64,000 bases of DNA. It comes from Alnus glutinosa. Its lineage: Eukaryota > Streptophyta > Magnoliopsida > Fagales > Betulaceae. This document shows positions 1 to 12,905 of this stretch, in pieces; the stretch's first letter is position 1, and each line of letters begins with the position of its first letter. Made by a program: the position numbers and the translations under genes. The notes under the pieces were generated by a model. That model had not been told where the DNA came from. It searched no databases and saw nothing but the letters and a program-made list of their open reading frames with translations. The stretch is taken from NCBI RefSeq assembly GCF_958979055.1, contig NC_084889.1:6912261-6976260 (forward strand), in the 5' to 3' direction.

Positions 1-172
1 ATTGAAACTGAGATGAACAAAAATAAAGTCGTACTAAAAAAGTAATTAATCATATTATTAAACGCAGAGAATCAAGCACGGGCCTCTCCAAATAGTGCTC
101 TTAAAAATGTCATAGCGAAACGTCTTTAGCTTTTCCAACCCAAACAGTCGCAACTCGCATCGCAAATTAACC

Positions 173-3100
173 ATGTCGAAGGAAGGGAGCGATCCTCACC
201 TGCCTGATACAGACGGCGTCCCCAGCCTGCAATCCCTCGTAGACTCTCTCCAGCGCAGAATCAAGGTACTCTCTCTCTGTCTCTCTCTGTATGTACCTCC
301 CATTTGGCTCCGTTTGGTTGCCGAGAAACCGGAGCAGAAAATAAGTTGGAAAAAACAGAACCAACCGAGTCTTTTAGACTTGCTACTACTCTTTCGCAGG
401 CGCTGTTGGGCTATTGTTTTGGAACTGCTTTTCTTGCTTCTTAGATTTAGAATTTAATAAATCATATAAAAATGGTTACAATGCCTTTCTTTGTTTGCAT
501 GGCGACCAAGCAGAGCCTCATGCCATAGTTGCTTGCTCGTTAAAAATTGTAGAAAAATGAATTGTACTAGAAGCCTTGAAATTTTATCTGGAGCTCAGTG
601 AAACATGAGCCTCCACTCAAAATTTTGAGATTTTCATCCTTGAGACCTAAAGCCTTGAAATTATTTTGTTTCCTCAGTAACATGAGCAACCAAACAAAAA
701 TGCCTTGAATTTTTTGCTTTATATGGTTCTAGTTACCAGTTTGGAACTCTTAAACCAGGAGCTAGAGGCAGAGAATGCAAAGCTGTCATCTCGACTTTCA
801 AGATGTCGTTGTCATGAGGTTCGCAACTCTTAACCTTTTTTTTTTTTTTTTTGACTAAAATATACTTTTGGTCCCTAAAATTTGAATTTCGCACCTGAAA
901 TTTAACAATTTAGAAACGAGCAATGTGAACTTTCCGTCCACCTGTTATGAGAGGAATTGCAAGCCATTTGAGCTTTAATGTGCTAAATCAGCACTCCATT
1001 TACTACTCATGCAATTTCTGTCATGGCTGATGGTATGACGGGTGGGATATAGAAATGTTTTAAGTTTCAAGTGCGAAATTCGTGCGAAATGTCTTTTCTT
1101 TCTCTTCTTATTATATTGTCTTATTTTTTTGGTAATAGTAATGTTGCTTTTGATGTCAAGTGAAAACTACAATTAAGTTTCCAGCTGAGCGAGAAGTACA
1201 AAAGGAGGAAGGAAAACAAACCTGATTTTTCTTATGCCATTTTTATGTTTAGCGCATTTGAAGGTAAGCATCTGTGGTGGAATTAATATATATTTATGTT
1301 GCAGATAGAGGAAGCATGTGACAGGGCTGTCATAGATCGTGATAGTCCTGTTGAGGAAAGGAGGGAATCAAAAACAGGTGGTAGTAGGACCGCAAAGAAG
1401 AATGTAGCAGAGAAAATTCCAGGTTTTGTTTCTTGCTCTATACTGATCCATTGATTTTCCCAAATATTGTTTGTATGAATCATTAAAAGCTGTGACTTAT
1501 ATTTTTTAAACCAGCACTAACATATGATTGCAAGAGATATTTTTTTAAACTAGCACTTATATTTGTTCGTGATAGTCTTTTTAAACTTACGTGTTTACCT
1601 CTGGTACAGGGTATAACACAAGGACCATGAATCACCATTGCAAGAGATTTGTTGCTCTAAAAATCATGTATTTCGGGCAAAGGTACACTGTGTAGCTATA
1701 ATATTCAGTTTAACAAATTTGGGATATCTTTTCCCTTGACATATATATATGACATACTTTATAAAAGAGAAGTGAAAAAATGAAAATTTTATTAACAACT
1801 ACTGGATCCTCGTTAATACTGTACAAACATTTTGTCAAACTTCACATCAGCATGCCCTGTAATTGGCCAACATTAGAGATAAGAGATGTTCAGCATAGGG
1901 CTGACTTTGTTTGTTTGATTTTTTTTGGAAACCATGCAGTAATCTTTTATGAATAGTTTCTGCTGTAAGTCAACTAATAATAATTTAAAAATTATGTTTT
2001 TGAAACACCATTCCATATCGTTAGTCCTTTAGTGTCTAAAACTTGCAGGCTGTGTAAAGTTGAGAATTTTGGTTTTAACTAAACCATGTTCCTCTTTTGA
2101 GCAGTGTCTTATTCTTGGTATTTTTCATCATTATCATAATTAATAGGTTACAAGAACTCACACACTCTTCATCATGACAGTTGAATACGACTTATTTGCT
2201 GCAATACAGGTTCTATGGTTTTGCTTCAGAGGCACAAATGGATCCTACCATTGAGGTACAGTTCTTCTTCCTTTTTTTTTTTTTCTTCCTCCTCTCGAGT
2301 TATGAACTAGAAAGGCACAAAAGATGCAATTGAATGCATAATATTAATTCTAAATATTGATGAACAGAATCTTCTGTTTGATCTATCATAAAGAAGGATT
2401 TGATTTGTAATCCAAGGGTCTTCTTATATAGCCCGATTGACTAGTATTAAGTGATGACGACACTAGGGGAAGGGTTCAAATCCCCATAGTGACCGAAAAA
2501 TTGCACTAAAGTTTTACTTACATAGAAAAAAAAACATTGAGTATTGCTTTACGTAGTGGTCCATAAAATGTTGTTCATCTGCCACTCAACACAAAATACT
2601 GTCTTTAGTATAAACAGTGGTGGAAAAAAGTCTCATTTTTCCCACAAAATACTGTGGTTGATTGGTGTTGTATGTATAAGATGAGTGGAGAGTCAGTAGA
2701 TCATCTTCTTCTTTACTGCGAGGTTGCTAGTGCCTTATGGAATGCTATTTTCAGTCATGTTGTGCTAACTCGGGTTATGCCTGGATAAGTGGTAGACCTT
2801 TTCGCTTGTTGAAAAAGGTTAAATAGTAGTCCTCAAAGTGCAGTAGTGTGGAAGATGGTGCCGTCCTGCCTTTTGTGGTGTCTTTGGAGGGAAATAAATA
2901 AAAGAAGTTTTGAAGACCGCGAGAGGATGGTAGTGGAATTAAAGTATTTCTTCTTCAATACTCTTTACCGCTGGATAGTTGCTTTAGACTATCCTGCTTT
3001 GCTTGGTTTTCATTATTTTCTTGCTCTCTTTTCTCCTCCTAGTTAGGTGTTTTTCATCTATACTTCATGTGTACTTGGGTGGCACCTTTTGCGCTTTTTA

Positions 3101-6100
3101 ATTGTATATCGATTACTTATGAAAACAAAAAAAGAAGAAGCCGTCTTTAATATTTGCAGATACCTGTTATGTCATGATTGAGCAACATATGAGTTGAATA
3201 AAGGTTTTAAATGATCATCTACGGCGCATAACCATACAATTGGTTGGGTTTAGATCCACTGAATAAATAAGGTGCTAAAAAGAGCAGATGTATGGGTTTG
3301 TATTGATAGCAGTTGAAATTTGAATTCTGGTCTGTCTTCCTTCACTGTGAGGTCTTGATGCTTGTTCCACTTTCCTTAGTCTTGCTTGCAGCTGAGGTAG
3401 CTAAGTGAAAGGCAAAAACTTGTTTGGTCTGTAACTTGGTAGCTGCAGTTCTAGTTCAACCTTAAAATCAGAACTCTCAATGAACTTTTTAGCATGCATT
3501 CTAGAGTTGATGTTGCAACAACATGACTTTGCCTGTTAAAATATACAGTTAGCTTATTACTTAGTAATTTAAAAGATTTAGGTCTAAAGCATTTTTTTGT
3601 TTGTGGTATTACCATATTCAAAGGGGTTTCTGCAAGTGTTTTGCTGTAGCTTTTAAAAGAGACAACCCTATCCAGAGTCTTCTCTTTCTGTAGATGTTGC
3701 TTTTCTACTTGCTATGCTTGAGCCTTACGTTATGTATGATTCATCCTAGAGGAAAGAAGAGAAACTTGTAAATTCTCTCCCTTTTTTTTTTTTTTTTTTC
3801 TCTCCCAGTGTTCAGTTTGTCATTGTTTTCCTCTCAGGTCTACCAAAGTGTCCTTTCCAAAATAGGTGCATTTTTTAAAGAAAGAAAGGCGTAAGAAAGA
3901 AAAGATACTAAATTGTATTTTTTTCTGTTTGCTTTCTCTCCACTTTCTGTTTATAACTAAAAAAAATATAAAGTGATAGTTTTCACTCTAATCTTCACGT
4001 TATTTTCACTTCTAGATTGTGAATTAAATAAGTGTAAGTAAGGCTAAGCATGCATATATGAATCCCACTGAGATAGCCCACTTGGTAATATCACCTAATA
4101 TGAGCTAAGCTACATGCAAAACCACTGTGACCATCTCTTATACATGCTCAAGTCTGCTTGTTGCCCAAAACACAAAAAATATGATGGGGAATGGCACTGT
4201 TTGTCCTGTTCTGGCACGTCAAATGCCAGTTCTCAGGGAAGATATACAGTGAACATTCCTCTTTTCTACACTTTTTTATAAGTAAAGGAAATTCATCAGA
4301 CGCGCAATGGGCACAACCCAAGTACAAAGGAATTAGTACAAGAGAAAACACCCAACAAATCAAGAACAAGAAAAAAGAGAACAAAAGCCTGCATAGTTGG
4401 AGACATGGGATAAAGCGGTAGCAAAGCTCCACTCAAATAAGGTTTTGAGAAGACAAGTTCGTAGATCCGCGCTTGTTCTCTCTTGACCACTGAAGCTTCA
4501 AGCGTTCGTTTCTCCCCAAATGCACTAGAACAAGAAGGAAAGAATTGCATTCCAAACAATAATGTTGTCATTCTGGCCGACCCCCCTAATCCAACATGCC
4601 AAAAGGTCCACCACCCCCGTCTAGGCATAACCCATCTACTCCAAACATCTGAAAAACTATAATCCACGAGTCTCTAGCGACATCACGATGAAGAAAAAGA
4701 TGATCTGGAGTTTCCCCACTCTTTTTACACATATAATACCTGATCAATCACTATGATGTGACGTTTGCAGAGATTATCCAAAACGAGGATTTTCCCTTTG
4801 AAGTTGGCTTCGTTTTTGTAGACAGCTTCCCTTGGAATATTCTCTACACTTTTACATAGAAAAGAAAATTTACTGTTAGATCCATTGTTAGGACACTCTT
4901 ATATTCTGTTTTATGGTGCTTGTTGTCCTCTTCGTTTTGCTTATCCTTTTTTTCCCCTTGTGGTGTACTTGGTAGACACATGACCAGTATTTAACTTTTT
5001 TAGCTCTTTAAAGATGTATTTTTAAGGAAACAAGAAGATGATTCCTTCATACTTGTTACAAGGCTGATATGGGTCTACTTAACACATTTAATTACATAAA
5101 AAGATCAGTTAGTATCATGAATAAACTTCTTTCTGTTATGAATTATTCTGCAGTCCGAAATTTTCGATGCTTTTGAGAAAACAAGGCTATTAGTTGGTGA
5201 CAAGAAGGAGTTACAGTACTCAAGGTGCGGTAGAACAGACAAGGGGGTGTCCTCTGTTGGACAAGTAAGTTGATGCGAAAGACTTTTTTTCTGTTTATTT
5301 TGTTGATAGAGTTTGGGACTGCACAAGTTACTACAGCCATTCAAATATTTTGCTTAATAATTTTGATGTTTTGTACTTTCTTGACCTTGACTTTGGCTGA
5401 TCCTATTGATGACTATTCTGCCACTGTTATTAATTGCTTTGACCTCCTTGTGTGACAAACATACAAAGGAGATGGGGAGGGATGTGCCTGAATGACATCT
5501 ATTGTCCGTGTGTTCTAAGGAGCTAAATTTTCTTCTTAGAACTTACTTCCATAGTTTGAGTTTTCAAGTAGTTAAATTTGGTTAAATTAATTTTGTAATT
5601 GCCACCAAACTATATAGTAGCAGAAATGTTGTTGAAAATCATATCCTTAAACTTTGTAAGATGGCATGGCTCAATATTTTACTTGGTGATGTTCTTATAA
5701 TATCCCTTAATTTTGTGTGCAATCTTATGAGTACATCAGTGATCTTTGGTACTTGGTCTCAAATTATTTGGAGTTTTGTGGACTATGTGTAGCAACATCC
5801 TAGAACTGCTTCATTGTTGGAAGTCTCAATGGTGGGGACATTAGTTATGCCTGCATTTTTAATGTGGAGCATCTAGAGAGAAAGAAATCAGGGCTTCTTT
5901 GTGGACTACGAGACCCCTATGCTTTGTTTAAAATCCTCTTTTTTGAGATATCTTTTAGATGGGATGTAATCTATGTTCCTTCTTTCTCCTCTTTGAATAT
6001 TTTAGATCTTTTAACTTTTTATATTTTTGACATGCTTCGACACCGTTAGTGTGGTTGTCTCTCTTGCATACTCTTCGTGTATAAGGGCTTTGCCTTTTTT

Positions 6101-9100
6101 TCTTTTCGATTAATTATTGTTCATAAAAATAAGATGGCAACTGCTTCATGCAGGTGATCGCTCTCTTTTTACGATCAAACCTCAAGGGAACTAGTGTGAA
6201 CAGTGAAAATTCAGGACAAATTGTTTTAGACGATAAATTTGGTGAGCCAAATTATCCTTTTTGTTTACTCAGTTGTAGAATGTTGAGCTTTTTAGCTGTT
6301 TATGGAACATGAAGTTTCAGAAACTAACCATGTTGTTTCTGGTGGTGAAATTTTGCCATTTTTTCTTTTGGTCCAAGGAACATAATTTAATCATGTTTTC
6401 AACCTTCATTTGGTAGAGGTATGGGTATGGGTATATTTAGGCTCAGAATTTTCCTAAGCCACCAAAAACAGAAAAAAAGGATGCTATAACTACAAATGAT
6501 TTTTGGACCAAATACTTGGTTCCACGGTTAGGTATAATACTTCTAATGAAATTGTCTTCATTTTTCTTGAAAAAATTATACTCTTCCAATCAGGATCGTG
6601 ATTGGCAGCATTATTAGCATAGAATTCTGTGAATATTTAATTGTGAAAAGATATTAGATATGTAGTTGGAAAGATGTAAAAGAGTTCTCTTTATAGTAAA
6701 GTCCTTATAATGGAGTTTTTGTTAATAATAGCTAAATGTAAATATTTAGATTTATTATCATTAGTAACTAAAATATTTTGTGCCCCCATTGCTTATGATA
6801 CTCTACAGTTGACAACATTGTATTCCTCACTAGAGGATTATGGCTTACATGGGATGGCAGACATTATTCATATATCTAGTTGGATATGGGTCAGATAAAG
6901 CAAGAAATTTGGCGGAAAAGAGTTTTATTTTCCCCCCAGGGGGGAGAGACAAATAAAACAAAAAAGCAAGATAGAGGGAATGTAGCTCAGTAGTTGAGAT
7001 TGCGAAGCATGGCTTTTGACTTATTTATTATAGTGTGTACCATAATTAAGTTCTTTACTAGCTAGATCACATGCATCTTCTAATATTACATTCAGAATAT
7101 GTAAATTTATTTATTTCATCTTGACTATAGTATGTCCTTTTTTTCTCTTTTTTTTTTTTTTTTCAAATATGTCTCTCACAGAAGGAGAAATCGATTATGT
7201 GAGGGTGCTGAATCGAGCTCTTCCTAATGATATTCGAGTTGTAGGCTGGTGTCCAGTTCCAGTTGGTTTCAGTGCAAGGTTTATCTGACTTTCTAGAAAC
7301 TTTCCTCAATTTGTCATTTTGAAGTAGTATAATAAATTTCCTAGTTTGTTAAAGGAGTCAGTTCTGTTATATCTCGTTCCCTTTTAAAATTGAACCATAG
7401 CAAGAACTGCAAAGATTAAGGGGCTGTATTGGAGGTCGCCCTGGCTGATGAGAATCTATCAGTAAGAGACCATTTTGAGTATGGTGTGTTGAGGGTGAGA
7501 TTCTCCCCGTAGAGAGCCTATGCCCCAGTGGACATGTGATGCTGATCTGCATGGAAAGCTATGAAATTGGTACAAGATCCAAAAGGATGGGGCATCTCCG
7601 CATTGTAACTCACAATTATGGCAACCAACTTAAGACATCAAAATATTGTGGGTCAAGGAGATGCTCTGCAGTGACCTCAGAGATTTGGATTGTGTCTCAT
7701 CTTTTTACTGGGAGGAATCTGGAGTAGGTCCTATCATTCTTGGTTTAAATTAGCTGCCACCTTGACAATGCTGAGTCTCTCAGGGGATACTGGGTCCCAC
7801 GGTCAATATGAATTCTTAATTTAGATCCATATAGCAGGAAGTGGATCTCTCGTGTATTGTTGATGTGGTGGACCATAATTTGCTTAATGATGTGAAACCA
7901 AGAGCTATATAACTCCTCAAGAATTCATGTTTTGGCAATCTCTTAGTGAAACCCGTCGATTCATTGGTTAACGTAAGATAGAAAGCTAAAGACGTACGCT
8001 ATTTCTGCGCTTCATTTTATACATAGATTTTCAGTCCTGTTGCAAAAGCATAGCTGTTGATTTGTTTGCAATTTGCCATGGTTTTGCATGGTTAGTGGTT
8101 TTTTTTTTTTAGAAAAAAGTTCTTTTCTGGATTCTATTTTGGCCTTATTATGCGTTTGAATAATCTGTTGCTTTTCTTTGCAGGTTTAGCTGTTTGAGCA
8201 GGGAGTATAAATACTTCTTTTGGAGGGAAAACCTGAATCTCTTGGTATGCATATATATATGCCGTTTAGGTTTGCAACATGTTGTGAACCCATCTTGGTG
8301 CTGCTCATATAACTGAGAAACTTTCTTTGGTTCATGTTTGACCAGGCTATGGAGAGTGCTTGTAAGAAATTCATTGGGGAACATGACTTCAGAAATTTTT
8401 GTAAAATGGATGCAGTAAATGTGCACAACTACAGGCGGCGTATCACGTTGTTCGAAATTTTTCCTTCTATGTAAGGTTGACATTGGTAGACAAATCTTCC
8501 AACCCATTTCTTATTTAGCAAAATTAGTTGAGTCACTTTTTCTTTCCCTGATAATGAAATCGAGTTCTATTATGATGGCCATACAATCACGCTTGTAAGC
8601 CGGACTGATATTGTTAACACACTAGTAGTAGGGGTGACGTAGGACAATTTTTGTATTATTTGGTTTATATCTGTCTCACATACTAATAGGTGGTGGTTAC
8701 AGTTTTAAAGAAAACTAATTTCTGGAAAATTCCAGGCAAGGCAGACATTTGTTTTCCCTTCTATTTGACTTTAGAGTTCATTTGGCTCACAGCAAAGTAC
8801 ATATTTTTTTTTCTTAGATGCAACATTGGTACCTGTCAAAGTTAGGTGAACCTATTTTTAAAATATCATTGCAGATTTACGGTGAACATAATATGCATAC
8901 ATACATCTGTATACTGTGTATACACACACAGACACATACCTATATATATGTGTTCGGATTTTTTTGACTTGTATTCTAGGGCATTTTGATGCAACTCTTG
9001 CTGAATTGCTGCTAGCTCCCAAGAAACTGCTTTCTAAAAAATTTCTTCTAATATGTTCTATAACTTCTTTTTATCTCATTGTTTGGTTATCTAATCACAT

Positions 9101-12100
9101 GAACTTTACAAGACGCACAAATCTGTCTACTGATTTTTTTTTCTTTAATGTCTGGGCATTGCTTGTAAAATTTTCTGATTCTCCACAGGTATGATGGCAA
9201 TCAACTTTGGGAATTTAAAATTAAAGGTAGTGCTTTTCTGTGGCACCAAGTCCGTTGCATGGTTGCTGTATTGTTAATGATCGGCCAAGGTCTTGAATCT
9301 CCTGATGTATGTAACATATTTCCCACTGATTTATTTGTTTCTTAAGCTTGTTAATTAGCCCTTTTAAGCTATAGGAAAAAAAAAATCAACATATGATTTA
9401 TTAATTACTTTCTTCTTATGTCTAAGACCTTTACCGTCCGCATTTTCATAAATCTGAAATGCAGCCAAATGTACCAGGAGGATGGCCAACAATAATTGGC
9501 CAATGCACATGATGCTTATCTTCCAAGGTGTGTGCGCACACACCTAAATTTTTCAATGAGCTGTATCTATCTCACTGTAAAAATTCTCTCGATGAGTTTA
9601 TCCATCATTATATTCAATTCAATTAAGTCTAAGTTCCAACAAACTGGGTCGGCTACACGAGGCTTTTTAAGTCATTCTATCTTATTTTGTGTCATATTGT
9701 CATGTCACCGATTACCTTTCTAAGAATGTCTTTCCTTATAACTTCTATCCACGTCTTTTTATGCTTTGTTTTTGTCACTTTATATGGTTTCTTTGCTCCT
9801 TTCACATCAATATATAATCACTCTTTAATATTGGTGCATTTGTAAGTTTCTATTGTACATATTGAAACTATCTCAAACGACTCGACATCATGTTATCCTC
9901 AATTGGTGCCAACTCTACATTCTCATGGACAAGTTCATTCCTTATTAAATCTTTCCTAGTGTTGCTACACATCCATCCTAAGATCCTCATCGCTAACATG
10001 CTCATTTTATGGACATGTTTTTTAATTGCCCTGCATTATGATCATAAAGCATAGCTGTTCTCACTGTGATTCTATAAATCTGCCTTCTAGCTTTACTAGT
10101 ATCCTACAATCACACAAGACCTCTAATACACCTCCTAGCTTCATCCGCCTTATCTAGTTCTATTGGAAACACCATCCTCAATCTCCCAATCTTTATGCAT
10201 AACTGAGCCAAGATGCCTAAAATGATCACTGTTTTGTATCTCTAGATCATCTGTCTTACCATTGCTTCATTTCTATTCTTAGTTGTATTTAATTTGAGTT
10301 CCATATACTCAGTCTTAGTCCATCTTAACTTAAAGCAGACGGCCTAGGTTTGAGTCCCCTTGCCTGTAAGCTCGTGTCTTTTCTTCCTCTTTACTTATCA
10401 AAAAAGAACTTAGGTTCTAAAGCGATCTCCATTAGGACAGGACACTACCTGGATGTTGTTCTATATTTACTGGTTATAGACATGAATAAACTATCCTTAT
10501 AAAGAACCCACTTTGACTGTTAGATACTCAAGTTGATAACATTATTTTTTGCTGTTCGTTTCATATGGTCTAGATTGCATGTGTAGTCATGTAGAACCAT
10601 TAGAGAAATTCATGAGTTAAAAGTCATAAGAGATGCAAAAGCACTTGCCAAGGATAAGACCCAGATTCTTGCTCATGAGCCCATCTGCAGCACTTTTGAA
10701 ATAAGTCTCGATGAACAAAGATGCATAGATTTTCACCTTTTGGAAGGTGTCGCTGCATCCATCTTTTTGTTTCACTATCAGAAAGAAGCTTAGTTTAAAT
10801 GGTTGCATTTGTAGGTGATAGACAAATTACTGGATACTTACAGGACACCAAGGAAACCTCAGTACTGCATGGCTCCAGAGCTTCCTTTGGTTCTTCATTC
10901 TTGTGAATTTGAAGGTCCAAAGTTTATTTGTTCCACAGGTACTTATAGCATAGAGAGTATAAATGTTGATTGTGCACAACAAACTTGATTCATCTTAGAA
11001 AACTCATGAATGGAGCATATCTTGACCAGCATGCGCTTTCGTCAAATCTCTTTTTGTACTCTTTTATGATTATCATATGCTTCCCTTGATGTGTTAATTA
11101 GTTCATAATGTTTGAATTGCTTATATCTCTAGATGCCGGACAAGCTCTGCGTGTACACTTGGTGAATCAATGCCGCAATTACCAGCTCCCAGCTGCAATA
11201 TTTCATGAAGCTCTGCTAAGCTGTTTGCCCATATCAGTTGGTGCTGAAAGCAATATTATTTTGTTACATTACCCCCAAGCAATGTTACCTTTTAGCTGTT
11301 TATTTATGTAGCTCTGTATTGCTGAGTCTGCCTTTGTGTTTTCAGATCAGAGCTCATTAAAAAATGGAAAAACCAAGAAAAAAGCTCCCCATGTTCCACT
11401 CATGTCTCGGCCAACTGAGCGTAAGTTATACTGTACCTTAACCATTTACACAGTTTTTGGCTTAGAAGCATTCATTTTGATATGATTGAATGGTCAATGT
11501 CTTGTTTGTTATTAAAGACGTCACTTTCTTTAAATGGTTAGATATGAAGGAATGCATTTTTAATAGGAAAAAGAAACAAGCTTTAGTTTGATTGTGCACT
11601 CTCTGCCCTGCTTCTTGATAACATAATTTGTTAATAGACCATGGTTGAAACTTGCTTTGAGAGAGTGCCCTAGACTTCTAGCGAGCAAGAACAACCTCAT
11701 ATCATTTACTTTTCTTCATTTCTATGGAAACTTTACCTCTTTGGCTTAACTTGATGATGCCATGCTATTTGGGAAGCAGCATGTTGAGATACATGATTCT
11801 GCTTTGCAACTGAGGCAGTTGCAGTTAATTCATAACTGTCCTAAAGGGATATAATCCAGCTCTAGCTTTATCAGTTCCTTAAAATTATTGGTCATTTGTT
11901 ATTGTGCATTTTTCAATTGGTAGTTAAGTGCTTACTAAGTGGTTTTATCACCCATGCTCTTTTGAGATATTCGACAAGCGTGTAAAAGCCGGCATATATT
12001 ACTTCCATAATTTCTTCAACATTAATCGTCTGATATTTTAATTGCCACACGGGAAGGTTTCCCCCTAACGTATAATATTGCTTGAATTGGTTGCAGCATC

Positions 12101-12140
12101 ATACGAAGAGCGACGTATGAAATTGAACTCCAAAACGTAG
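173..12140 (+). CDS. PUS3: tRNA pseudouridine-38/39 synthase (Pus3/Deg1 family), 15 exons
   Basis: Isomerises uridine 38/39 in the tRNA anticodon arm; eukaryotic Pus3 belongs to the TruA fold. Exons read from the sequence: 173-288, 740-818, 1305-1422, 1610-1682, 2210-2255, 5154-5264, 6154-6241, 7182-7278, 8184-8244, 8346-8470, 9189-9306, 10815-10938, 11133-11240, 11346-11420, 12097-12140. They join in frame into about 460 residues. A short coiled-coil-like N-terminus (LELLNQELEAENAKL) precedes the catalytic domain. The catalytic Asp lies in SRCGRTDKGVSS (about residue 173); FRNFCKMD and FLWHQVRCMVAVLL are further TruA-family motifs. The basic tail ends in LNSKT. The exon 1 donor is uncertain: GT at 266 breaks the frame, while the GTATGT donor at 289 keeps it but adds residues from a CT-rich tract. 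Introns 5, 6 and 11 carry LINE and RTE debris. The family call is firm; exon 1 is the weak point. Confidence 0.9.
2425..2535 (+). repeat. tRNA-derived SINE-like fragment in Pus3 intron 5
   Basis: An A-box-like TAGCCCGATTGAC (about 2433) is followed by a clear B box GGTTCAAATCC (about 2473) and, after about 50 bases, an A-rich end. This is the arrangement of a tRNA-derived SINE. I saw no target-site duplication. Confidence 0.45.
2640..3135 (+). mobile_element. 5'-truncated L1-type LINE, 3' end (zf-RVT region)
   Basis: Translation shows the zinc-binding C-terminus of plant L1 reverse-transcriptase proteins: CYMCKMSGESVDHLLLYCEV, then CLWREINKRSFEDRERMVVEL and an FFNTLYRWI stretch. The unit ends in a short untranslated tail and an A-rich end near 3130. 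It lies in Pus3 intron 5, in the sense direction, without intact coding. Confidence 0.8.
4275..4880 (-). mobile_element. 5'-truncated L1-type LINE, 3' end, antisense in Pus3 intron 5
   Basis: Read on the minus strand this gives decayed LINE C-terminal sequence: GKILVLDNLCKRHIIVIDQ near 4800-4745, then LLACWIRG and an IVWNAILSFLF-like stretch. The 3' tail runs into TTTACTTATAAAAAA, the same tail type seen at 12541. The reading frame is broken several times. It sits in the same intron as the sense LINE at 2640. Confidence 0.75.
5745..6135 (+). mobile_element. L1-type LINE 3' remnant in Pus3 intron 6
   Basis: Degraded LINE C-terminal sequence (LLHCWKSQW, then WREK near 5875, and a phenylalanine-rich end FLTCFDTVSVVVSL) is followed by the usual short tail of a cysteine/serine-rich stretch and TTGTTCATAAAAATAA. 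Frames are broken. The assignment rests on resemblance to the better preserved copies at 2640 and 42550. Confidence 0.6.
9600..10325 (-). mobile_element. RTE-type LINE fragment, antisense in Pus3 intron 11
   Basis: The plus strand carries the reverse complement of the C-terminal RT region common in plant RTE elements: AACTGGGTCGGCTACA near 9643, CACATCCATCCTAAGATCCT near 9967, AAAGCATAGCTGTTCTCAC near 10047, and AAAATGATCACT near 10218. Frames are broken. A second piece of the same family lies at the right window edge. Confidence 0.7.
10325..10412 (+). repeat. Short SINE/LINE-tail fragment
   Basis: A B-box-like GGTTTGAGTCCCC (about 10349) is followed by pyrimidine-rich sequence and the tail TTTACTTATCAAAAAAG. 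The same TTACTTATCAAAA tail ends the micro-LINE insertion at 19024, so a SINE sharing a LINE 3' end is plausible. There are no visible target-site duplications. Confidence 0.4.
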
Positions 12141-12539
12141 GGTTTATCAAAATCCTCTCGGAGAGTATAGGAAATGTAAGAAATTGATTCTTCTTTGCAA
12201 CTTTTGTTGCTTTTGTGGTATTTAAATCAACCACATTTTATTGCAAAATAATGTTCTTTTTCTAATTGATGTAATTTTTTCATGAAATGAGTTGTAGTTG
12301 TTGGCAGCCGCTGTGTTTCAATAGGACAAAATTATTGACATTTCGAGGTTTATTTTTCCTCTTATATGGACGCCTGCAATTTGTTCTCATGTGTTTGAGC
12401 CATTGTAATTATCCGTGAGTTTTCCCCTTGTAGTGTGTAGGGATTTATCCATTTATCGTAGGAGAAAATATCTTTAATGGTTCTTCCTTTCTCTTGTATC
12501 ACTCTTGGCGATTACATTGATTTATGATTTTTTTTTTCT

Positions 12540-12905
12540 TCTTCTTTTTATAAGTAAAAGAAGTTTATGAAAAGTGAAAGAGGTGCGACCCAAATACACA
12601 GAAGGTAAAAAAAACAAGAACAAATTCCATTGAAAAGGAAGGGATTACATTCTAAACAATATTGATATTATTTTGACCGGCCCTTCTTTTTCAACACGTT
12701 AGAAGATTCACCACCGGCTTAGGCATAACTTATTCTGCTCCTAACATATGATATACCATATTTCATGAATGATGAATCTCTCACGACATCACAATGAAGA
12801 ATGAGATTATCCAAAGTTTTTCACTCTTTTCATACTTACAACACTAATCTATCATTACAATGTGACGTTTGTAGAGATTGTCCAAAGTAAGAATTTTTCT
12901 TAATC
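12540..12905 (-). mobile_element. L1-type LINE 3' remnant
   Basis: The order of blocks matches the minus-strand LINE at 4275-4880: TTTTTATAAGTAAAAGAAG at the 3' tail, GCGACCCAAATACACAGAAG, then GACATCACAATGAAGAA and CAATGTGACGTTTGTAGAGA. It lies about 400 bases downstream of the Pus3 stop codon. Coding capacity is lost. Confidence 0.7.

Noticed and set aside
6975-7010. tRNA-like A box (AATGTAGCTCAGTAGTTGAG)
   Set aside because: No B box or tRNA fold follows within the expected distance; not a tRNA gene and too little for a SINE call.
7367-7760. ORFs in Pus3 intron 8
   Set aside because: No recognisable domain on either strand and no repeat borders; treated as intron sequence.
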